Shown here one piece after another: positions 25,653 through 36,740 of a stretch of 64,000 bases of DNA. Origin of the DNA: Plasmodium malariae (Eukaryota; Apicomplexa; Aconoidasida; Haemosporida; Plasmodiidae); contig NC_041783.1 in NCBI RefSeq assembly GCF_900090045.1, forward strand, positions 1,932,001 to 1,996,000, in the 5' to 3' direction. A program made the position numbers and the translations under genes. The notes beneath the pieces are model-generated. The model saw only the letters and a list, made by a program, of their open reading frames with translations, was not told where the DNA came from and ran no database searches. How positions within the stretch are numbered: position 1 is the stretch's first letter; the number at the start of each line of letters is the position of its first letter.

Positions 25653-27512
25653 GTGCATATGTGTGCATATTTATATATGTATGTATAACGGTGTACAGCT
25701 TATTTGTAGCCCTATACCACGAAAAGAATAGGCATTCATCCCTCAAAATACATAAAGTACAACCAACACAAAAGATATAACTTACCTAAGCAGACTAACA
25801 AGTAGTAATTGATGTCACTATTTCTGAACTCCCTTTTTGCTTTAATAGAGAATTTATCTGCTTCCTTTTGAAAGAAAAAGGCAATAATATCCAGAGTGCA
25901 ATTTACTACTTCAAATAAATAACCTTCCACTTGGTGATCAGAATTGGTGTAAGAACTAAGCATATTATTATATTTCTGACCAAATAGAAAAGGCAATAAT
26001 ATTTTTAAATTATTTGTATTATTTAATATATATTCAATATTGTTATTATAAATTTCTTCATTTTTCAAAACTATCAATAAACCTCCTAAACTTGCACTTA
26101 AAAAATAAGGGTTATTTTTTTCCATTTTTATACCAATTAAAAGTAAGTCTATAAAATGATGAGTATTGCACAGTTCAACTAATATTTCGTTTTGGAATAT
26201 ACATATATTATTTAGAGTAGAAATGATTATGTTACAGTATATGGATTCTTTCTTTGATATGATTAGTGAACCCTTATTTATTATTTCTCTAATTTTTTTG
26301 AAATAAAAATTTATATGCATTTTTTCCCTTATCAGAATCTCGCAATGCTTAAAACAGTTGCTGCATAACTGTAACACGATCAGATAAGCGTCCTGGAAGT
26401 AGATAGGTAAATCATCAAATCGACTGTCTTTGTGTTTGTTCATCAGCTCAGTTAGGATCTGCGTATAAGGAGAAGTATTTTATGTGGCTATATGTTAGCA
26501 CATACGCACATGTGGAAGTGCACTTGTTAACGGAAATGTAAAGCGGGATTGCAATAAGAGCAGAATACCAAATTGAAATGGGTATAATGTGTATAGTGTG
26601 TGAAAAACATTCAGTTTATGTATAATTGTGAGTTATACCCTTGAAGGCGTTACTTGAAAATTAAAAAAAAATATGACTAACCCTTAGGAGCCCTTCGTCA
26701 TAAGCTATCAGACAAACTTCACTATCCAATGTCGAAACGGATAGAAATCTTAAAATATTTTCATTGAAGGAATTCCTCAAAAGTTTGATAACTCTATGTA
26801 TACAACTACTAAAGCTACCAGCAATGAATATGTCCCTTGGTAAAAGGTATAATCCGTTAAAGATGTTATCAAGTGTGCCTTTCTAAGGAAAAGGAAGAAA
26901 AAGTAAGAAAAGTAGACGCCTCCTGTGATGAGTAAATCTCTCTACAGGGAGATACAAATATTTACGAGTAGTGAACAGAACAGGGGAAAACACCCACATA
27001 CGCATATATATGCATGCATAAATATATAAACGTATATATTTTCTTTTCCTCACTTCTGTCGTGTTTAGAATGGCCGTTGCCACAATTTCCTCGAAAACGG
27101 AATAAACGTCATGTTTGTATTCCTCATTTGACGCTATGTTGCATAATATGCGTAAAATACGAACGTTCAAATGATGGTCATTGATGAATACTAATTTTGC
27201 AATTGCATATATGAATGTATTTCTACAGTCTTCGTATTTTTCTAAAATTATTAATAACCTATCTACAATTTGATGTACTTTTTTTTTTTGTTCATTTATT
27301 TTTTCATTTTTTGCGAATAATAATTTTCTGAAATTTATTGGATCTTCAAAACATAATGTTGTTAATTCGTTTAATATGTTTACATATTTATAATAAGAAT
27401 TTTCATGTATTATTATGCCTTCAATAAGATTTAAAATATTTTCACTGTGGCTAAATGTTTCATCTCTTTCTTCATTTGATATGCTTAAATTCTTCAGTAT
27501 TTTCTTTATCAT
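21029..27512 (-). CDS. Large helical-repeat protein with PH-like C-terminus, 5-6 exons
   Basis: Not recognised by name. Exons by GT-AG signals and phase: 27512-27054, 26882-26682, 26458-25786, 25464-22705, 22552-21189; together 5,457 nt, 1,818 aa with no stop. Donors are GTGAGG, GTTAGT, GTAAGT and GTAGTT; acceptors end CTTAG, ACGCAG, TTTTTAG and ATGCAG. Residues 1-450 are Leu/Ile/Asn-rich paired helices with the look of armadillo/HEAT repeats (CNIASNEEYKHDVYSVFEEI; ASLGGLLIVLKN). The exon-4/5 join (CYIKIG-IEWYFLALGL) starts a PH-like fold interrupted by a disordered loop and closed by a helix ending RELWKRSLALSL. A sixth exon is possible: donor GTACGC inside the last codons (after 21205) to acceptor TTTATAG before 21053, giving an alternative tail ending EWRRKWS at 21029. 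The ARM-plus-PH layout suggests a cytoplasmic scaffold or membrane-associated adaptor, an inference only. Further 5' exons cannot be ruled out. Confidence 0.72.
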
Positions 27513-28827
27513 TACTAGGGGTAGCTTAAGATATGAGCCTTTACTTTTTTTTTTTGCTTTCACATTTATGTGTCTATGCACATACGTACATGTGTTTGGT
27601 GTATATGAAAATATGTTCGTGTACGTATATATGACGCATACATATATATGCACAGATATACATGTATGTACATATATGTACATATAGTATATGCGCAAAA
27701 TATGTACGTATACAAATACATTTTACTCACTTGTTTTACTATTTACACCAATTTATATATGTGTGCATGTTCTTCCCGCTAACTCTACTCACAAATATAG
27801 CTTAAAAAAATTATTTTTCACGTTTAAATTGTTTCCTTTACGAAAATTAAAATGAATTTTATGACTGGAAAGATATACAGTGCCTTAGTTACATAAGGAA
27901 AACAAGAGTTACACATAACAAATAAAAAAAAAAAAAAAATTCAAAATGAATCAATGAATGGTACTAAATAAAATAAAGCACTCAAATGTGAATATATACA
28001 TATATATAGTGTTACAAATTAGGGAGTGGAAAAGAGCCAAAATAGGACATTTTACAGGTGATACCAAAAAAAAAAAAAAAAAAAAGTAAAAAGATAATAG
28101 TACAAAAGGAGAAAAAGAGGGCTTTTATATGCATTGCTATGTGTATGTTTATATATATGTATATGCGCACGTATACATATATAAAATTATAATTATACTT
28201 TTGTGATGTTCAAATGTGTACATCAAAAAACTCAACATGTTCATGTGCAGGAAAAAAAAAAAAAGTGTCATAATGCGATATGTATATCAATTTAATAATA
28301 TCAATTTTCAAGTAAATTATAAATGAAATAAAATACAAAATTTTTGTTGTACCCTCATCTTATAAAATACTGTAAAGAAGCCCTTTTATTTCTTAGTCTT
28401 TTTATAGTGAAAAAATTTATTTTGAATATACAATTATGATCACGCTTGAATGATTGTTCACTTTAAAATATAACGAAGCCTTTCGTTCTGTTTCTTTACG
28501 ACCTTTTCGTATAGATCTTACAACAAAAGAGTGTACATTTTGTTAGCACTAAGTATTAACATATATGCATTTATATGTATGTATGCACGTATATATATAT
28601 ATATATATATATGTGTGCGCCCAAATGTGTATATGTGTTTCCGTACGTATATGTGCCTTTTATTTACCCCTCAATGTGTCAACATATTTTCCTTATTCAT
28701 AACACATTCATCAAATGTAACTCATAAGTGTACACCACTTTTTTATGAACACCTAATAGCATTTCATACTTATAAAATGATAAAATTTTTAGTCCTTTAT
28801 TTTGCAAATTAGAAGGTTTTCAATAAA
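27513..28827. other. Intergenic; promoter side of the helical-repeat gene
   Basis: AT-rich spacer with TATA/TACATA runs (27560-27720, 28130-28180, 28590-28612) and A tracts at 27927-27940 and 28067-28085. It should contain the promoter of the minus-strand gene starting at 27512 and the 3' UTR of the exon at 28828-28896. No additional exon with splice support was seen. Confidence 0.5.
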
Positions 28828-28896
28828 TCAAAAAAAGACATCTTTTCCTTGTAAATCTGCTAAATCTTCTTCATTAATAAAATTAATATGGATATT
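28828..28896 (-). CDS. Terminal coding exon of an unidentified small gene
   Basis: A T-rich tract ending in CTTTTTCAG directly precedes 28896, followed by 22 codons and a TGA: the product begins NIHINFINEEDLADLQGKD. Acceptor quality, acidic amphipathic composition and a clean stop suggest a real 3' exon in phase 0. I could not find its partner upstream: the best preceding frame on this strand (ATG at about 29138, MLEYLLSLAYALTILFLYS, signal-peptide-like) ends with GGATAA where a GT donor would be needed. The gene therefore is incomplete in this annotation. Confidence 0.5.
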   Translation of the reverse strand, partial: NIHINFINEEDLADLQGKDVFF

Positions 28897-30065
28897 CTGA
28901 AAAAGAAAAAAAAAAAAAAATTACAAAAAATTATAAAAAGTTTAATAAAAAAAAAAAAGTTTTCCTCTATAAATAAGCCCGTGTATAAGTACTAATAACA
29001 AACGAATAATATACATGTAGGAAAATGCTTAATAAAATAAAAATTTTATCCTTTCAAAAATTTATATTCTCCATAACAAAAGGAATAAAGGAATAATATT
29101 GTTAATGCATATGCTAATGATAAAAGATATTCGAGCATATATGGAAAAAAAAAATTGTTGAAATATGAAGGGAGGAAAAAAGAAATAAAAATAAAGTGAA
29201 TAAAACGAATAAAACGAATAAAACGTATATAACGAATAAAATGAATAAAGCAAATAAAATACATAAAATATATAAAATAAATAAATTAATTAATAAGCAA
29301 AATATGCTTAAATCTTATATTCAGTATCGCATCAGGAAAACATTAAGCAATATTTAGCTATTTTTGTCTTCTCAACAAGAGCCGTTCCTTGTTGAATACA
29401 CATTTACTACTATGGATTATTTTAAATATAACTTCTTAACTATTTTTATAAGGTGTTTTAGTATTTTTTTTTAAACGGGAAAATAAAAAAAAAATAATAA
29501 ATAAAAATTAAAAATAAAAAAAGAATAACAGCAGTAATAGCTACAGCAGTATCAGCAACAGCAGCAACAACAATAAGAGCTTGTTAACTTTAAGGAGCCC
29601 GTTGCTGTGGTTTTTAACTTGGCTGTTTTGTTTAAATCTTTGTTAAGAATAGTATTTCTCTGTTCTCTCTTTTTTTTTATTTTTGTTTTATTTTTCTCTT
29701 TTTGTTTTCGTATCATCACAGGACCTTTAATAACTCTTGTCTATTTTTATTTCTAAAATTTGTTTGTTGGTTCTTCTTTACCTTTTTTCAGAATTGAAAA
29801 AAAAAGAAAAGAACAATACCGTAAGCATAAAATTGCTCCAGAAAATTATTTTTCTTTTTGTTTATCTTAATAATAAAGCATAACAAAGTTTGTATGCGTA
29901 AACACATTACTTTTATATATATATAACCCTCTCCCCCCCAACCACAGCAAGCAAAATAAAATAAAATAAGAGCAGTTAAATAAGCGAAATAAGTGTAAGA
30001 TAAAAAATAAATAATACGTGTGGCGGGAATAAGAAAAAAAAAAAAAAAAGAAGAAAACATGTGCT
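28897..30065. other. 5' region of the giant kinesin-like gene, with unassigned exon candidates
   Basis: AT-rich, with ACGAATAAA-type 10-bp repeats at about 29195-29240 and an ACAGCAGTA/AGCAACAGC-rich patch at 29525-29580. Upstream exon(s) of the small minus-strand gene ending at 28828 probably lie here. The plus-strand gene begins at 30066; an in-frame TAA at 30030 shows that its first Met is the one annotated. Confidence 0.5.
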
Positions 30066-33000
30066 ATGAAAAAAATAAAATGCTATGGGCGTTTTTTACC
30101 AGAATCGAAATTAGACAAAAACAGAGAACAGGAAAAACATTACTTGAGGAAAGAAAAAGTTGTAAGCAAGATTTACCACGAAAATGTATCAAATTTGAAA
30201 ATTTATAATGATATATTTAACAAACGAGTAAAGAATATATCTGCGGGTGTGAGTAGCTTACTTATTATAATAAATAATGATGAAAATGATTCGGATATGT
30301 TAACATTAGGAGGTAATACATCCTTAGGAATTGCTTTTTATATTATTAATGATTTAGTATATTGTAAGAAGGTGGATTATAAATATGTTATTATGTTTAG
30401 CTATTTTGAAATAATAAAAAATAGGGTTACGGATAAACTCAAAAAATATATCTTACTTGAAAATTATATGGTTGATGTTGATAGGTATGGGACGATTTAT
30501 GATCAAAAAAATTATGGTAAGGTAATCACTAATAAAGGTAAAATATTAAACTACATGAGTTTGAATTTAGACATTGCTGGTAATAAAAAGAACGAGCTAT
30601 TACGGAACAACAGTAGCAGCACTAATGAAAAGGAGGAGTGTATAAAAGAAGAATGGAATACAATTCTGGCACCTCAAAACTTGGATGATTTTATAAAAAC
30701 CAAAAAAATGGACAAGTTCAAAAAGGGTTATACTAAAAGTAGAAATAGCTGTGTTTGGAATGAGGATGAGGTTAAAAAAATATATTTAAATCATAAGAAT
30801 ATTAAGCATGTGTTTGAATTGCTATATAGAGATAGCAGAAGGGGGATGAAAAGTAGGAAAAAGGGTAGGAGTAAGACAAATGAGACGAGCGAAACGAGCG
30901 AAGCGAAACAAACGAATGAAGCAAAGGAGAGAAAAAAGGGAAAATTCCGCGGAGTAACCTACAAAATATTCGCATTCGACGTACAATCGAGGAAGGAGTG
31001 TCAAAAGGATGAAGGGAATATAAAAAATGGTTCAATAATCATAGTTAGTGTTAACAATGTTAAGAATGCCGATTCGTTTAGAAGCAATTTTTTGTACAAC
31101 TTTTTTGAATTTTTCTTAAGAGTAAAAGAAAAAATGCATTGCAATAGTAACAACATAAACACCTGTTTTCATCATAACAAAACGAAGTCAGCCATAGTTA
31201 AATATTTACAAAATTATTTATGGAAGCAAAGTATGTCTCCTGAGTGTATTTCTACCTTGGATTTCTTTTCTTTTGAATTGAACTTTTTATATATATCCAG
31301 TAATATTAGTAGATATAATAATGTTAATAAATTTATTTATGCCTATTTAAAATACCTGAACGAGTCAGAATATTTCCTTAAATTAAATGGTGCGATGAAA
31401 TATTCAAAAAGTGAGTTTTATAAAATAGAGGAAAATGTCTATATGTTTAAATGTTTATTAAATTATTACAGCAAGTTTAAATTATTCGATAAAGATATGA
31501 ATTGTAGAAATGCAAATATAATGAATATTTTAGCAATTTTAAAATCTTCCATAATATGTAGTTCTGAACTAAGGGAGTCACATTACGGATCTACTGAAAA
31601 TAATATAAATAATATCCTTAATCTTTGTAGAAGTATGTCTGGATCAGACTGTTGTAATCAAATAACTAGAAGCTTTTCCACAGATATAGATAGTAATAGA
31701 GGCCTACCTCCAAATGTAGAAAGAAAATACTTAAGCATGAATAAAACAAAGACACAAGCAAAAAGAAATAGTAACAAATTTGGAGATATCAAAAAAATTA
31801 GTATTGATGATGTGTCAAAGAAGTATATGCAAGAAGAGGAGACAGGAAAATACAAAATACATGTACATGTACAGGATACTCAAGATAAAGTTGAAGAAAA
31901 GCTTGTGCACATGAATATAAAAAGCGACATACAGTGTGATGACAAGGTTCATTTAAACGTAAACTTGTTTAGTAAGGATAAAAGAAGTGATATATACTCT
32001 TTCAACCGGTATGCAACGAATAAGTATTACACAGGAAAGTATGATAAAAAGATTATAAAGAATCATGAATATAATCATATATATAGTGAGGAAGAAAGTA
32101 ATAATGTTAAATATGACGATGTTTTACAAACTAGATATAAACATTCGTTGGAAAATAATAAATCAAGAAGAAATAAAAATGAAAAATGTAAGGAGGAAAA
32201 TATGCACAGAGAGAGTAAAAAGCTCGATAAAATTTTTGATAGTACAAATGAGAACTTGCTAAAATGTGCGATGAATTTGTTTCTTCAAGACGAGGGGAAA
32301 TCAGTACATGTATTTTCAAAAATTGATGATCACAATATAAATCCCTTCTGCTTAAAGAATGCATTAAGAGAAAACAATAGGAAGGAGAAAGAGGAAGAAA
32401 AAGGGAAAGACAAAAAAATAGAGAACGAAAAAGGGAAAGAGAAAAAAAAAGAGAAAGAGAAGAAAATAGAGAACGAAAAAGGGAAAGAGAAAAAAAAAGA
32501 GAAAGAGAAGAAAATAGAGAACGAAAAAGAGAAAGAGAGAGAAAAAAAAATTTTTGATAAAAATATTAACGTATGGAAGAACGATTTAAAATGTGAACAT
32601 GTGTTCAATGACACTATGACGGGGAAGAAGGATTTTGTTAACAGCTATATAAGTAATAAAAAGAGTGGGAAAAAGTTTGTTTTCACTAATACTCTGGGTA
32701 TGGTTTGTTCGCAGAAATCAGCTAGCTGTTCTGATGAAAAAGATGGTAGCTCTGATAGCGCTCGTAGCGTAGCAAAATTTCTAAATAACATTAAAAAAAA
32801 TAGAGAACTTTTGAAAAGCATTTCTTCATTAGATTTAGATTTAAAAAAAGGAAAGAAGAAAGTGGACAACAGAGCAAATATCATATTCGATCAAGTGGAA
32901 AAATGCTTAGGAGATGAGGAAAAAAAAAACAGTGGTAAATGTAAAAGGGTTCTTATAGAGAGAGAGAGGAGCGAGTATCAGAATGAAATTATAAGAGGTG

Positions 33001-36000
33001 AAAATGAAAGGGAAAAGCGAGTGATAAAGAAGCAGAGGGGAAAAAGGAGTGCGAAGCAAGTAGAACAATCAAAGGATTACATGGAGGAGCAATATGAAAA
33101 AGAAAAAAAAAGGGATGTTAATAAATTAAAGAAGAAATTACTTCCAAGTGAAAGAAACAAAATACACCCATCGAATGAAAAAAAAAATTGCATTTTGATT
33201 AATGTTTGCGATAGGGAAAAAAGTCGTTGCTCATCTAGTGCATACAAATTCGATGGTGAAGACATAGGTATAAAAAATGGAGAGAAAAACAAAGAAGATT
33301 ACATTTCACATTTATCTCTAAATAGTTATAAAGATAATAAATTAGAGGAAAATACGAATGGATACAAGGACATTATGAATTCAAAAAGCTGCTTAACTTC
33401 TTGCATTTCAGATGGAAAAGAGAAGGATGAAATTTATAAATCAGTCGAGCCATCGTCACACATGTACTATGTACATAATTCGTTCAATGCCTCCAAGGAA
33501 AATTATAGAAGAAACTACTCCTCTGTGAGTGAAACTATGCTTAGTAATGATGATTATTTTAAGGACAATAAATCAAAAAAGAAAACTGACAATTCAAATT
33601 GGATTACTAACGAATTACTTGAAGACCGAAAAGAAAATAGCGACAACAAAGGAAGCTCTTCTCTTTTTATTAGTAGTTATCAGAATGAAGAAGAGAAAAA
33701 AAAGCGTCTTTTTTTTTTTCAAAAAGGTGATTGCGTTACATGTGAAGGTGGAAAAGGAATGAACGGAGGCGCTAAGATTAGTAAGAGTTCACTGGATTTG
33801 ATTCTATGCAATAAAAAGGAAGAGGAATTGGAGGACAAGGAAGTAGAAGTAGAAGTAGAAGATGTAGAGGTAGATGTAGAAATTGTGAAAGAAGAGAGAC
33901 GTAGAGAGGAAATGAATACAATGGAAGAGGCTGTAGCTTGTAAAAATTGTATTAAATGCGAATGTGCCAATATTACAAAGGAGGGTGAATCTGAAAAGGG
34001 AGGATTATCCCTCACTAGTCACGATTTTTTTCGCGCAATGAGTGGTAGTGCTAACAATGGTGTAATCAGAAAGGGAAAATATTTGAATAAATCTGAGGAA
34101 GAAGCAGATGATAAGGAAGAAGTAGATGATAAGGAAGAAGCAGATGATAAGGAAGAGGCAGATAATAGGGAAGACACCTACATGTACAACTCCCCTGAAA
34201 GTGTGTTTTCATTTTCGTCAAAAAATAAAAATTCTTCAAGTAAAATAAACGACGATTCTATTGGCCAAGTTGTAGAGGAAATTAGGAGCAATTATGTACT
34301 AGGTAGGGCAAGTGGTAGCACAATACTTTTAGAAGAACTCGACAAAACATTGGATGAGGAAAAGGAAGAGGAAAGGGGGAAAACGAAAGAATGCATTCAT
34401 AGGAAAAAGGGCATAAATAAGGGAACTACCAGTGACTCTAACTCAAATTATTCATTTCCATGTTGTGATAGCTGCGAGCTTGACAGCAACAAAATTATAA
34501 CAGAAGAAATTGATGATAGTATACAATTTTATCATAATAATATTAAGAAATTAATAAAAAATAATATAGCATTGTTGAAAAAAAGGCATAAAGAAGATAG
34601 GGACGACTTAGAACTTTTGAGGAAGATAAAATTTGCAAAGGGTATTTTAAACGAATACAATAATTTCCTGTATAATAATAGGAGTGATCAAACAGATAAG
34701 TTTTTATTATTACACGAAATTATTACAAAAAATTATGAACACGTAAATAGGGGAGAAATAAAACAATTAAAAAAAAAGGTACACGATAATTATAATAATA
34801 AACATATAACCACTGGGTTGAACAAAATTACACCAAATGAGAAGCTAAGGAAACATAATGATTGTTCTGAGAATATATCTAGATATCAAGAACTCGGAAA
34901 GAGAAATATTAATGTTGAGATTAAGGAAGATGAAAAAGGGGATGAGAAAAAAACAATGAAGGGAAATAATACTATAGATATGGAAAGAACAAGGAACGAT
35001 ATAAATATAAAAAGAAAGGTTTCAAAAAATTTAAAAGATACATTTGACAAAGATGGAAATTATGAAGTAAAAAAGGAGAAAGAAAAATATGTTCTCATTT
35101 TTGATGAAGATAAAATCGATTGTGATGAATGCATAGGGGGTAGGAGTACATGTCCCAAATGTGAACGCACCTTTTTAAAAAAAAAAAAAAAAAAAATTCA
35201 GAACAGAGGAGCGATTAATGAAATTTGTAGCTTAAACGATTCAAAGGATGAAACGAGGGAGTGTAACACCCGCAGCTATGTAACAGATTTACCAAATTGT
35301 GCTATATCTTTTGAAGATGAAAAATGTTATCCAAATATCTGTTATAAGGATATGGATCAGAATAATAACAGTGACTGTTGTAGTTGTGCCACTACTAATA
35401 GGACAGTTATTGACAATAATGTTAAACTTCCTGTTTATGAAAATAGATGCGCCAATCAGTTTGATGAAATACGCGGAAATTTTATAAAAAAAGAAATTCA
35501 AAATAATTATTCATTATTTGACAAATGTTATAGTACAGGGACTTCTACATCATCAAAGAATAAATATTCCTCGAAAAAGCTACTAATTGGAAAGAAAAGA
35601 AAAGAAAATATATTATCTACACATTGTTATAAAGAAGTGTGTACACCCGTCGAATTTTCAAATATGGTTGAAGGTGAGAACTGTTCTAGGAAAATTAGCA
35701 GTTGTAAAAATTATGAAAGTGCACATATTCGAGATGGAAAAAAAAAAAATGACTTATCATGCAGGGACAGTTTTAATGCAATTAATAAAAATATAATTCA
35801 AAGAAATAGTTGCTTACTAGGCCCTACTCATGCTTCATATTTTGTTGAAGAAAATATGGTTCCCCCTTACACTGACAAGGAAATAATAAAAGGTAGAAAA
35901 GAAACTAAGGCAGTTCATAATATAGAGCGTATAATAACAAAAGAAGAAACAACTAAATATAATGACAAGAGAGGAATGAAAAGTGAGAGAACTTCCCTTA

Positions 36001-36702
36001 ACAGAAATATGCATTTATATTCAACTGATGATTGTAAAAGTGAGTATATATACAAGAGTGAAAAAGATGACGATAATTTTTTTTTACTTTGTAAAGAGGA
36101 TGAAAACATAGGAAGGTATAAAAAGGACATATTTCGTAAAATAAAATTCAAGGAGAGAATTCTAAAAAAGGCTGTAAAAGAGGAGAAAGAGAAATTGACT
36201 GAAATTCGACGTAAAAAAGAAAAATTACATGCTTTTATGAGCAATTCGATAAAGAAATATAATAACAGGGAAAGGGAGTTTGCTATGGTGAGAAGCATGA
36301 TTTTAAAAATAAAATATTTAGAGGAAAAGAAACAAAATAAACTTAAAAAGATAACGAGTGAACTTTTAAAAATAGACCCTTTAAAAGAAAGAATGTTAAG
36401 CTTGTGCATTAGGAAAAACCATATGCTTAAAATAAAAAAATGTGAAAAAAAGGGGCACACAGATACTTCTACTTCCTACTACTTGAATGGCGAACATGGT
36501 ATAAAAGATAGCAGCAAAAATGTGTGCAAAGGTTATCCGTACAATTTAGACAAAAACAGATTGGCAAAAAAAAATGACAATTTAAATGCGGAAAATGAAA
36601 TAGAAACAAATGTGGAATATTTTTTTGAAAGGATGTTACCAGCGAGTCATAAAAAAAATAGCGCACAGCCATTCCGTGATAGGAGTAGTAACAGTTATAA
36701 TG

Positions 36703-36740
<38 letters not shown>

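Noticed and set aside
29521..29640. Forward stretch reading NNSSNSYSSISNSSNNN then a hydrophobic segment
   Set aside because: No ATG, no supported acceptor and an early stop; could be an exon of an unknown transcript but cannot be supported. The opposite strand is also open briefly, which argues for chance.
29640..29720. Minus-strand start MIRKQKEKNK as first exon of the small gene ending at 28828
   Set aside because: Stops after 24 codons and no donor in a phase that would reach the 28896 acceptor was found.
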